A DNA stretch of 64,000 nt from Macrobrachium rosenbergii (taxonomy: Eukaryota > Arthropoda > Malacostraca > Decapoda > Palaemonidae): positions 22,114,861 to 22,178,860 of the forward strand of contig NC_089792.1 in assembly GCF_040412425.1 (NCBI RefSeq), given 5' to 3'. Each line of letters starts with the position of its first letter. The stretch's first letter is position 1. Below the pieces are notes generated by a model, which was not told where the DNA came from, did not search any database, and worked only from the letters and a program-made list of their open reading frames with translations. Positions 22,446-34,082 of the stretch are shown here, one piece after another. The translations under genes were made by a program, and so were the position numbers.

Positions 22446-24109
22446 CTGGAAAAGTAGATAATCAAAAATAAAATTTGGGAATAAAAGAATTCTTTTAATT
22501 TTCCCTGATTCCTTATAATGCACATTCATAGTATACTTACTCATACTATTAACTATTCCTATTCAAAATTGACACTACTTCACCATAAACATTTTTATAT
22601 TAGCTTTCCCCTTTTTGAGGTTAGATGCAAAAAGAATTCTCTACAATCTCTTCTGCTTATATTCTTTCTGCCACAACTCCTGTCAGGTCTAGGTCATCAT
22701 CTAACCCATTTTTCATGATTTCCTAGGCCTTCATACAATTCTTTGTCCAGCTACTTCCATATCTACTACTTTCTGACCAAAAAAGGATATCACTTGAGAT
22801 GCAGTTGCATGACAGAAAAGAGGGATTGTGTCAAGAGTGCAGAAGGATGGATAAGATGGTCAAAAAGTTGGTGAGAGATTAAGAATGCTTGTAATAAAAA
22901 AATGGGAGGAGGTAAAAGTAGTAAGGACTCCAAGGAGAATACAGTGTTCTACAATAAAGTATATGCAGAGAGGTAAATGAGCAAACAAAAGACATAAATA
23001 AAGAGAGGCTGTCTGAAGAAAAGCAATCCTCCTCCCATGAAGTGAAGAATTTGAAGATTTGTTAGATATAGATGATAGAAGAGAGGAAGAGTTGAATGAC
23101 ACAAGAGTAGAAAGGGCTAGGATAAGCTGAAAATGCTTGTAAAAGTTGCTGTTTGGATACAGGGAGGGGATGGAGGCTGAAAAAGTAGACAAGTGAAGTG
23201 TGCCCCAGTACAACAGTGAAAGTGTGGCAGTGGCTGAGGGGGTGTAAGGTATATCTGCATATGGGATAAGTTCCAAAGAATTGGGTGAGAGAAATAACAG
23301 AAATTATTAAAATAAAATTTATATTTTTATATACCTTTCTATTATGATAGCTGTATTCCGTGTCAGGTTAGAGGATGATAATTTTTGGAAACTAAAAAAT
23401 TAATAGGATCATTTTGTAAAACCCACACTGCAGGAGAAAGTTTGGAGTTCACTGACTTTTTGCTGAAGCCAAGACCACTCTTAACAGTCTTAAATGTCAA
23501 ATCTTGTAAGAGGGCTGAGTTTAGATAGGGTAAAATTTTGGCAAATGGAGGCATTTATCTCAAATACCTCAGCATAATATCTAAGTTTCAGCTCAGAGGT
23601 TTAATAATTGATTTAAGAATCTCATTTTGAAAGGAACAGATGGCTTCCTTAATGTCCAGGTTAGAAGAGATATCCAGACCAGAATGTCGTAATATGGATG
23701 CTAACATGGTGTCACAATATGGATGCTAACATGGAATGATAGCCCTTGATAGCAATAACAGACAAACTTTTAGTGAAGTGTAAATGAATATAATTATTTA
23801 ACATAATTATTTATAGAACTGGTACAGGTGCAGGATAATCTTTTTGGAAAAGCTAAACAGCTTAAAGATATCTAAATGCTGTCTTTACACTACAGTAAAT
23901 TGCTCAATTGTTACCTGGAATTAATGATGGATCTTCCACACTCCTTGGAAAAACCTGTTGCTCACTGAAGCATGGAGATAAAAGTTTTTTCATTGACACC
24001 TTATGCATCCAGGCTGTTGTGAAGATATCCAATCCTACATTATATGGAAAAATGGTTTTATTTTCTAATTATCAGTTTATTTCATAATCTGGAACCACTC
24101 CCTTGGTGG
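22446..24109. other. Upstream part of the aveugle gene, no exon identified
   Basis: Probably intron or 5' region of aveugle. A 138-codon open frame (23276-22860, minus) is hydrophobic and Ser/Leu-rich with no known domain. A duplicated phrase ATGGATGCTAACATGG occurs at about 23694 and 23720. Nothing else recognised. Confidence 0.35.
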
Positions 24110-24840
24110 TTATCACCATGGTCGAAAAGGATGTGCTCCTGGACACCTTTCCAGTAGGTACTGGATGTAGATTTTCAAACCAGGCCTTGAATCAAAGACA
24201 AAGGGGGTAAAACATCACTCCAACTGGAAGAAAGATCAGCATCAATGCCAATCTACTTACAAAGTCATTCAGATCCAGAACCTGCAAGTAGTGTACTGAG
24301 TCTCAGGCATGAATTCTTGAATCTTGTGAAGAGATCTCTATCAAGTGCCCATCAACCATCCTCACCTAGCTCTTCTCCACTTGGATAAGCAAAGAAAAAC
24401 AATCTAAAGACAGAACTTTGTCTCCTTCCTGCTCAGTTGTCATGGCATATGAGCTTCCCTTTTCCTGAGAATCGCAAACTGAGGATAACAGAAATGTTCC
24501 TCCTTCTGCCCGAGTGAAAATGCTGTTTGTGATCAGGAACAAAGGCTGACTTTGTCCCCCCTTAATTGACTATGGCCAAGGAGGAGGTATCTAAAAACAG
24601 AGCTATCTTCTTGTCAAAGAACTAGCTTCCAATGTTGAAGAGTCTTCCACACTGAGAAACCTCTACAGCTGAATAGAAGCTCTGATTGGAGAGATACCCC
24701 TTCCTACACCAACTACAGAAGACACCTTCACGTATCTGTCAAGTGTGAGAAATAACCCTCAAGCTTGCAGGAGATCTTTAACTCCTTCACATGTGGTACA
24801 GAAGTCCCATGAGGGATCTAAAAAACAGGTTTACCCACTT
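24110..24840 (-). pseudogene. DIRS tyrosine recombinase remnant, second copy
   Basis: Heavily decayed. The minus strand keeps GYLSNQSFYSAV near 24700, matching GYLSSRSYSSAV of the copy at 13558, and about 560 bp further on a phrase like VSRSTSFSTMV where relatives have VSRNTISFW. The DNA also aligns directly (AGAGATACCCC..CTACACCAAC in both). Stops interrupt every frame. Confidence 0.5.
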
Positions 24841-26390
24841 GGTGGTGGCCACTGGATCCACCAGAGTCATTAAATTATGGAGAGATCAAAGTCTGTGATT
24901 AGTTGTCAAATGTTCTGTAAGACAAACCTTTGTTAAATTTCTATTAAAAAACATTTTATAGATATTTTGGTCCAGCACATCAATGAGCTAATATTTTAAA
25001 TTTAGTAAATCATTGTTATCAACCTTTTCGGCTGTGAAGGACATACATAAGGTAACCTGTTTGTAAATGAGTACTAATCTAAAATGACTTCAGGATGTTT
25101 TGGGATGATGGTTTGGGGTGTAATTTTTGTCTGAATTGATATTAAATTGTTTTAGTATGATAATTTAGGTGTATTTTGTTTGAACCACAAGTTTGGCAGT
25201 GAACTTTTCCAATGTGTGCGTTATAAGCATTTTAGTTTAAAAACAAGAGTATTTGGGGGGAGTTAATGGCATTTTTGGAGAGAGGTTTTGTCCTTTACCA
25301 AGTAGGTTCTGGAACTTCCTCCGACAGAGGAAGAGTGGGGAAAGGCACTATAATTAGGGGAAAGGAGACCCATCCCCTTCATCCTCCGCTCACATCTGGG
25401 TGAGGCCCTAAGTGACTGCCAGCCTTGGACTACTAATTCCTCAAAAAAAAAAAACCTGAAAATTTACTAGTGTATAGGCCTTAGTTGTTCTTGTTGAAAC
25501 AGGAACTTGTTCCTCTTTCCCATCAGAGATGAATTTGGGAATTGCTGTTGTGATCCACAGAGGAATAATTTACCCTCTGCTTACTGACAAGGGAGATCAA
25601 CTAAATGGATAAAAACTCGAGAAACTCCCACCCACCTGGTAGTCTCCACAATGAGCCACAAAGACCAGCCAACCCACTAGTGCCACATGAGAGGGGTGTC
25701 TGAGGTAGGCCATTTTCAGAGTGTAAAAGGAAAATACAAACCCTTAGTTTTAAAATTCTGAAAACAAGCTTTGTTCTAGAACAATCCCCTAAAAAAGAGT
25801 TCTTTACCTGAGGATAGACTTGAACATTGGTGCATCCCTCTGAACCCTGAACTGGTAGAAGTGCCCCTCTGATGGAACTAGAGATGTCCCTTCCTGGTTC
25901 ATCAAGAGACCAGTTCTGGTGAATGAACCGATTCAGTGAGAAGATTGTAGAAGACTCCCAGTTGCCTTTGCCTCCTCCCGATCAAGTAATGGGTTTGTGA
26001 CACAATTAACATTCAGAATCGGCTGTAAAACCAAGAAATGATCAAGACTCAACAAGAACCTATCTGAATAAAAACATTTGTTACCCATACTTGCTCCATG
26101 TCTCCCCAGTTGTCAGTGAACAGGGGAAAATACATTTTAAACAAACTGGGAAAGATTAATGCACCCCTGGTCCCTTATTCTACTGGGGTAGAATTACCTG
26201 CACAGATCATCAGCCAGCACTCTGACATCCACTGCCCTGAGCAAGACAAAGTAAGAGAAAGAGGGAGACCAGTCATTGCAGTTGTACACCTCTTGCTTTT
26301 TACTTGACAAGATTTGGATTTTCCCTTATTGGATACTGGCCTTGGCTCTACTAATTGTTGGATAGCCACCACAGAGCCAGTAGAAAAATG
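24841..26390. other. No recognised gene
   Basis: Contains G-run and A-run stretches and imperfect repeat-like sequence (25300-25700) that may be further DIRS debris, but I cannot prove homology. Confidence 0.3.
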
Positions 26391-26640
<250 letters not shown>

Positions 26641-26659
26641 TAACATGAATGTCTTTTAC

Positions 26660-27025
26660 TGGAATAATTTTTCCTGAATATAGCAAACATACCTTTGACT
26701 TTGGGGTCTGGCCAGCGTCAACTCCTAATGTCATGGTCATTGTTGCAGAAATCTACTGAGTACCTGAAATAAAAGGATGGTTTCATTTTTTTTCTTACAA
26801 TAAACAAAAGCTGTTTTTCTTCTCTGATTTATAAATACTGTACACAATATTCTGAAATATTACATTCAATTTTTACTGTGCTCTTAATTCATGCTTAAAA
26901 ACAGGGCCTAAGAACATTGCTTATTTTAACAACCCTCTTCTTTCAATTTACAAACTTGTAGAAAATTCATGGACATTTGGAAATCTGAGGCCAAAACAAC
27001 TAGGCATCTTGTTAATTTCCCACCT
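26660..27025. repeat. Direct duplication, left copy
   Basis: Matches 28005-28360 in order: TTTCCTGAATA.AGCAAACATACC, CAACTCCTAATGTCAT, the identical GATTTATAAATACTGTACAC followed by AATATTCTGAAATATTACA, TTCATGCTTAAAAACAGGGC, and ACAACTAGGCA. Non-coding; origin unknown. Confidence 0.8.
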
Positions 27026-28004
27026 TCTTATTTACAAAAGTGTCAACTGCATACCATCAGAGGCTTGACTGTTACACCTAATATGCTTTGAAAGAAAGTT
27101 TTTTAAAATCATCAGCACGCTTAGTTTTTAAGATTGAGTTAATTTTTGGCTCAAATTTTTGTCATTGCCTGAAGTTTTTAGTATCCAACCATCAGAAATT
27201 AAAAATGTATCATTATAATATATAAATATTGGAATATATGACAGCGTGAAAGAAAATTTCATATATAACTATATATAAATATATATATAAAACAGTTAAA
27301 GCTATATAGTTATATTTTTTTTTCGTTGTATTGTACACTAAATTGCAATGATTTTGTTATATAACAAATTGTAAAACGATCAAAGACAACACAGAGAAAA
27401 TATTATCACAAAATGATGCATGAATTAAACTTTCTTTCTTTCTTTTTTCTTAAAGTTTTTTCAAAAATTTGTATCAATCGAAATATTGTGCTAGAGACTT
27501 CCCGTTTTGGCAAAATGAAGGCAAATGATTGAATATTACTAGAATGTAAGAGTTTTTAGCTTACAACTGCATTTTTCGATGATTTTACCAACCTCAAAGT
27601 TGACCCCAGCAGTTGAAATTTTGGCACTTATCGTGAGTTATATGAAAGATGTTTGTTAACTTTTAAAAGGTGTTGTAGTGGCTTTGTTTTTGTGTATTTA
27701 AATGAAATCCATTTGCTTTTTATATAAAACTTTATCCGTAATGATTACATATAAATCCCAAAATGTCTACACTGATAAAGAATTTCTGAGATTTTCAGCC
27801 GAGCTTATGGATTGAACTCGCGCCACAGACCTGTTTTTCAAAAATTCACCATAAATCAAAATAGCCATCGAGAGACTTCCTGTTTGATATACATACATAT
27901 GCATATAAATATATTGAATATTATATAGAATGTATATATTTTATATAATTGCATTTTTATACCATTTCATATAAATTGACAGGTTAAATGTAACTATCAA
28001 ATTT
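27026..28004. other. AT-rich spacer between duplicated segments
   Basis: No gene seen. Contains related phrases TAGAGACTTCCCGTTTTGG (about 27494) and GAGAGACTTCCTGTTTGATA (about 27870), so part may also be duplicated. Confidence 0.4.
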
Positions 28005-28360
28005 ACTGAAAATATTTCCTGAATAAAGCAAACATACCATGACTTTATTTCTGGCCATTCTAACTCCTAATGTCATTTTCATATATAAAAATTTATGTAA
28101 TACCTAAATAAAAACAATGAAAAATTTTCTTACCATGACAAAAACCTGTTTTTTTCAGCTGATTTATAAATACTGTACACAATATTCTGAAATATTACAT
28201 TCAATTTACTGTAAATCTTAATTCATGCTTAAAAACAGGGCCTTGAAAATTACTTATTTTAACAACCCTAAATCTTGAATTTACAAACTTTAACCTCCTG
28301 TTTTGTAAATTCATTGCATTTTTCGAAATTTCTGTCATTACAACTAGGCACCTCTGTTAA
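28005..28360. repeat. Direct duplication, right copy
   Basis: Second copy of the 26660-27025 segment, about 1.34 kb downstream in the same orientation; the central ~60 bp is nearly identical. Confidence 0.8.
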
Positions 28361-30740
28361 AAGGGTCAGCCTTAACAAAGCTGAGGCTGTGGAGTGGAAA
28401 GAGGTTTACATTTCTAGTATTCTTTGTCAAACTTTCATTAAGAAAATTTATCAGTCTTATTCTAAAAGAATAGATTAGTTAAAATCTTCAAACTCAGATA
28501 AATTTCTTACCTAAAATCAAATTTACAAAAAAAATCTTTTCCTGAGACAAGCACATCAGTTAACACCTGCCAATACTGTGGTCAGTGGCTCCTTTAAGAC
28601 AAACTCCAAAAGAAGATGATAAACTACCCAAGTGGCAAGGCATCCATTCTGGACCATCAATACCTCTGGTGGTAGTTTCAAGTAATTCCCCATGTTTTAA
28701 GGACTTACTACAAAAAATGAGGAGGCAGGAGTCATGCACTTTTTGTAAATTGACTGCTTATGCATAATGATTTTAGGTGAAAAACCAACGCACAAAGCAT
28801 TACAAAATCATGAAAAGAGGTTCTACTAGAATAACCATATTTCAACAAGGTAACATCTTAACCTAACTGGGAGGCCTTTGCCCCGGCCCCCAAAAAATCT
28901 ACCCTGATGTTGAGTGCCAGAAACCGTAGCTATGCACGACTAACCTACATCCCATGGTTGGTAAAACTGAAGACTACAAGCATGGCCTGGTTCCCGCCAG
29001 TCGCTGACTAGGATATTTACTGCCTTTTCTTTACGTTTCTGTTTATGTTTATGTCTCTTTTTATGTTTATGATATATGTATAGGGTACTGGGGTAGTTTA
29101 CAGTTTAGTTGGACAGGCCACGCAACACCTTCTGCAGGGACTACAATCACTCCGCCTAGGTACCGCGACCCGACCCTGCTTGCGACCTAGCAACCCCACG
29201 CTTTCTGGGCCCCCTGGCCAGGTTAGGGCATGCCACCCTATGTTAGGTTAGGTTGGTTACATCTGGTTAAGTCAGGACCTGGCACTATAGGAAACGTTTG
29301 TCTTGTTTGTATTCGTCCGCCAGTTTCCTAGTCGGAACCTACACGACAGCCTTGGCCAACTAAACTCCAGGTACTGTCTTTTGTTTATGTTCATAGCCTA
29401 CAATCATCCCCCAGGGGCCAGTACTAAACACAGCGCTTACATTACACATAAATTGGTAATTACCAAACCAGAGGGGCTCGGCAGTACTCTTCAGTTTTAC
29501 CCCTACGTTTTTTATGTTGGAATTTACGTATATCTTGTTTAGCTTAATAATAATTACTGCTGATTAAGGCTGAAGAAACCTTGACTAAGATGGCCTGGTG
29601 CAAACCCATAGTTTTGCATTTCCCACGTTTATACAAGCTGTGGAGGGATGCCAGGAGGTAACAGTGCATTTTGAGTGTCTCAGGTCCTGATGTCAATACC
29701 GTAGATTATTTCCCCGTCAGGTTAAGTTGAATTCTACTTGGCGAGAGTGTACCCAGAATCTGAAGCAGTGTTCAAGAACAAGGCCTGTCACTCGCCTGCG
29801 CTAAGTTACCTCGCTGAGCTGAGCTATTTAGATAGGAAATTAAGCTGCTACAATTAATCTAAAGTTCACACATTGCGGAAGTTATGCCGAACTGCTCACG
29901 AAACTTCTACACTTCAAACTTTCAGCGTTTAATTCTCGATAATTGACGACCATTACCTGTTCTCCGGTCGGGACTCGGGAGGAAGTTCTGCGATGTCAAC
30001 TCAGTATAACATGTTTGTTTACTTCCTATACAACAGCCCCCACCCCCAACACACCACCACCCCTTGACAGCACGATTCCCATACCGATTTCATAAGAAGA
30101 AGAAAATTACAGTATATACTGTATATTTGTTCTTGATTTACATTTTAGCTTCTGCATGTATTGCCTGTTGTCTGGCCTTCATCATTATTAATGCCTCTCT
30201 TGTACCTAATTCATCTGCATATTTCTGTCCACCCCTCCCTTTCTATATCCTTTTTCGTTTCTTTGACAAGCATAACTTTTATTTCCATTTCGGCTTTTGT
30301 TTTGTGTACTGTTTTTTCATATATTAATTCCACACCTTCAACATACTGTATATTCATCTTTATAAGATTGCCGTATTTGGTCTTCTACTACTTCCTTTCA
30401 AGACCTTGCTTCCTTCTAGCCTTTCTCTATATGCTGTTATGATGTGAACACCATTATTATTGTTTTTTTATTATTTTTTTTTTTTACATTCTCTTCCATT
30501 CTGAACAGCCATATACCTGCTTCAGCTATTAGCTCCAACTTGCATAATTCTGTGCTGTATCCCCTCTAGTTTCTTCATTTCAAATAACTTTATTTACCCC
30601 AAGATTCCACATTGGCTAAGGTATTACGGATTACCACCACGGTGGAGCTATTCTTATGTTTTAATCGTCACGACCCTCTCAGTGACGAGTTCTTTAATTG
30701 AGAAAACCAATGGAATCCTACTTTTAACAAATTAGTAATT
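28361..30740. other. No recognised gene; GC-richer island at 29.1-30.0 kb
   Basis: The stretch 28860-29960 is richer in GC and CpG than its surroundings and has no obvious repeat, so it could hold a promoter or 5' non-coding exon; on the minus strand GGAGAACAG|GTAATGG (near 29955) resembles a splice donor. No coding exon was identified. A short TTAGG-like run is at about 29242. Confidence 0.3.
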
Positions 30741-30741
30741 T

Positions 30742-30768
30742 TATATATATGTATATATATATGTACAT

Positions 30769-30834
<66 letters not shown>

Positions 30835-30850
30835 TATATTTATATATATT
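30742..30850. repeat. (TA)n/(CA)n compound microsatellite
   Basis: TA tract, (CA)n at about 30767-30788, then (AT)n to about 30831. Confidence 0.95.
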
Positions 30851-30854
30851 GTTT

Positions 30855-31905
30855 ATTCTGAAGCCGGCTGGAAGAATGAAATTGGAATTTTACTGTCATT
30901 TGCCTTAGAGGCCAACACACTAGCGCTCAGAATATAAGCAATAAATGTAATGACTAAGATGACTTACCTTGATATCACACCTAATTAAACAGGGAAATGG
31001 AGGTCGCCTTTCAAACCGGTAGAATAACTTTAAATTGAATCTACAAAACTGAGCAATCAGCAAATCAATATGAAATGGCTGACTGAGCAGCAAGCAAGGT
31101 ACATACAATGCGCAATAAAAGCAAGACAATGCGTAACAAATAAATGAATCTGAAAGGGCTACAGCCCTGAAAGAGTTTGACACACAAATGAAAACCGCTG
31201 CTGTTGAGACGGGTTGACAATTCTAGTTTAGCGCAACGTGAACACAGAGGTGGGACTGTGCCAAGTGACCATGGACCGTTGACAGTTAGAAGACCCTTGC
31301 ACATAGCAAGATGGCAGTTAAACGCCTAAGGCTATTTGGTTCACAAGGGCAAGGGCAGACCACTCGAAGAGCCAGATAACTGGATTCTTATTGCATCCGT
31401 GCATGTAGCTCGCTTGCAAAGGACGAATTTCAGCCGCAGAAGTTCCGACACTTGGCCAGTATAAGAGGAAGAGAGACTTCGCCAACTGCGTGCGTTCGTG
31501 GTCTCCAACGGAGTGTCGAGTCAGGTCGCGAATCGCGATGCATCTCCCATTCGATTTCTAGGGCTGGGCACAATGGCATTGGTCGATCTGGGAGAGCAAT
31601 GACAGACAGTAAAACGATCGAAGGGAAATAGGTCTTATAGCTAAGGCTTCTAGGGTCAGCATAGCAGCCCAATTACGGTCCTGACTGGTCCCTCTGTCCC
31701 TAACGACCTTCTATCCCCCAAAATCATACGATGCTGGGCTAAGACGTCGGCATTCCCCGCCGAAACCCCCCCTCCCAAATCCAGACGATATGGAGCAGGA
31801 CGTCTACATAGGTCCACCTCCTAGCTAGTGGAGTCTCCTCCAGCTTCCATTAAATTTGATTTCCTAGCTGACGGGCTGAAGGGACAAATTTTCTAAATAT
31901 GTGAA
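30855..31905. repeat. Unclassified dispersed repeat, copy 2
   Basis: Longer copy of the segment at 5289-6085, in the same orientation. Extra sequence near 31440-31800 is absent or deleted in copy 1. A splice-donor-like AAG|GTAAGTCAT (minus strand, near 30968) is conserved between copies. Not recognised as a known family. Confidence 0.75.
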
Positions 31906-33240
31906 CGCTCCCCACTTTAGGAAGGCGTTCACTCCCTTTCGGGCACGAAGGCCTTGGCTAAGTAAGTTATTCGTCTTGACTAGTCAGTTAGCTTCCCTAA
32001 ATGAGTTGTACTTTCGCAATGCAGCTAGCTAAAAGGACTTACCTAACTGCTAGGAGGGGATACTAGTTTTGGTAACTTACTACAGCAGAACCTAGAACCT
32101 AACGCCTGTGCAAAGGTATCTACAGACTTCTACTGGCTGCCTCTGACGACAGGGGAACTCTGCTCCTAGGCAACAGGTGCATGGGAAATGCAATTAATAA
32201 CGGATTACGCAATTCTTTACGGGATAACACACTCAATAATTTTGGACATGAGCAACCTGAAGGTTTGATTATGTTAACCGGTCAGGTTTTTACTAGCTTG
32301 AGCGTTGGACAGTTTTATCACGAGGTTATTATCAGGGTTAATAATAAAAGATTGCCTAGGGTGTTAGATGTCAGTCTACTTGGGCAGAGGTCACACAGGC
32401 TACCTCCTCTGGGTAGGTGCCAGGATCGCTCTGAGATGGAAATGGAACTGTGCCAATGGGACACGAGTGCCAAGGAGAGCTTGTGGCTCTTATGGGTTAA
32501 TTGGATCTCTTCCACCCCTTCTTCTTCTTCGGGTTCCTCCAAGGTCTGGCTACGCCATTCCTAGACGGTGACGAAGGCAGCGGCTCTGGGGAAAGGCCAG
32601 AAGTGCCATCATCAGGAGCAGAATCAGAGGTAGCACTGGAAGCTACCGGGAGGCCCCCTACTTCGGCTGCTGCGACAACCGTCGTAAGGGTAGAGCCAGC
32701 ATCTGCAATATCTCTGCATCCCGGCCGGACTTCCTGGTCGACCAAAGAAGGTGTAGAGTTAAGGTCTGCCAGAGGTTCATCCTCGGCAGATGAAGGTGAT
32801 TGAGAAGAAACGTCGGGGGTCGGAGGTTGACGGTTCAACGACTCACGGGAGTCGCGGTAAGCCGAGGGATTCATGCTACAGTAACATATTTAGTTTTCGT
32901 TCTGAAATATTATTGTAGCATGAAATATTTTTGTTTTTCACGATCCAGTGTATTTCAATGATGAGATTCTGCATAACAAGTGACCAACTTTTCCTCATAC
33001 ATACACTTGTTTCCAGTCAAATATAAGATTTAACACCAAGTATGGCAACTTGAGAACAACGCTTGTCCAGTACAAAAATAAAAAAAAGTCTACGAGTTTT
33101 GCTGCATACTGTACAGGGCGAGGGGTGAGTCCAAAGTTCCTGCCCTACTGTATACATTGAGAATCCAGCATCAAAAACGATTCCAACAATTTCCAAGTCT
33201 GGTGTCAAAGAAAAAAAAAAAAGGCAGCATGTTTGCTGCA
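31906..33240. other. GC-richer region with an unassigned open frame
   Basis: A 125-codon minus-strand frame (32874-32497) starts MNPSAYRDSRESLNRQ, is Pro/Ser/Asp-rich and ends in a basic run (NPKKKKGWKRSN). No domain is recognised. It resembles the Pro/Ser-rich spacers of LTR-retroelement polyproteins but could be a host exon. Nothing else identified. Confidence 0.25.
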
Positions 33241-33243
33241 CCG

Positions 33244-33325
33244 CTGGCCTTCTGACCGGTTAAGCTTAGATAAGTTTGATTTGGTCAGTGCATGGATCGG
33301 TGACTCCAAGGCTGTGATGTGAGAA
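33244..33325 (+). repeat. 5S rRNA-derived sequence (SINE3-like head or 5S pseudogene)
   Basis: TCTGACCGGTTAAGC, then GGTCAGTGCATGGATCGGTGAC, align with the 5S rRNA internal promoter (TTAAGC of the A box; GGTTAGTACTTGGATGGGTGACC of the C box) at about the right spacing. Outer stem sequence is not kept. It runs into unrelated sequence, which suggests a 5S-derived SINE rather than a working 5S gene. Confidence 0.5.
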
Positions 33326-34017
33326 GCCCGAGAACTTCGGACGGGAAAGCACAAGTCACTGGATATTGGTGAAATCAAGATCTAAAGACTACCGAAACGG
33401 CTTTCACACTTCGATGACTTGACGTTGACACGGATCGAATGTTAGCTGTTTACAAAGCTACTGTCATAAAAAGGAAATCTTTATCAGGGTTAACGTAACC
33501 TGTCAAGTCGAAGATTTTCTAGCTATGCTCCCATTACAAGCAGTTCGGAGTTAGCCTACACAGCTAACACGACTGCATTACTTGCCGAAAGACAGATCTC
33601 CCAATACTTCAGCATATTTTGCACGTAAAACTTTCATTGCTGTGCAGTAGATATCGAGTTATTTGTGGCAATAAATATTTTTACTTTACACAGCTTTTAT
33701 CGTGAATGATTTTTCGATGAAAATAGATTTTCCAAAGTTGAGACTACCAAAAAAAGTAGGTGACCAGAGCCTATGGTTGAATTTTTTCCCATCTTTTTGC
33801 AATCTTTGAATGTTACAGCAACTCGAATCAAATCAAGACTAGGGTATGGATTTCTTAGAGAATTAATGTGAATACTATGGTCACTTCAAATTCTGTCTAG
33901 TATAGGAAAGCAGGATTTTGGCAGCCATTCCAGCCGGTATCCCAGGTATCTGTACACCAACTCATCACTCTCCCGCCCCCCCACCTTTTCCATCACATCA
34001 CAAGTCTACCACCAGTA

Positions 34018-34019
<2 letters not shown>
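33326..34019. other. No recognised gene
   Basis: May include the body of the 5S-derived element. No coding frame or repeat boundary visible. Confidence 0.35.
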
Positions 34020-34070
<51 letters not shown>

Positions 34071-34082
34071 TCTTCTTCTTCT
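34020..34082. repeat. (TC)n then (TTC)n microsatellite
   Basis: About 23 TC units followed by about five TTC units. Confidence 0.95.

Noticed and set aside
22860..23276. 138-codon minus-strand open frame
   Set aside because: Ser/Leu-rich reading of the complement of purine-rich DNA; no domain or conserved motif.
32497..32874. Confident host gene for the 125-codon Pro/Ser-rich frame
   Set aside because: No recognisable domain and composition typical of retroelement spacers; left as unassigned.
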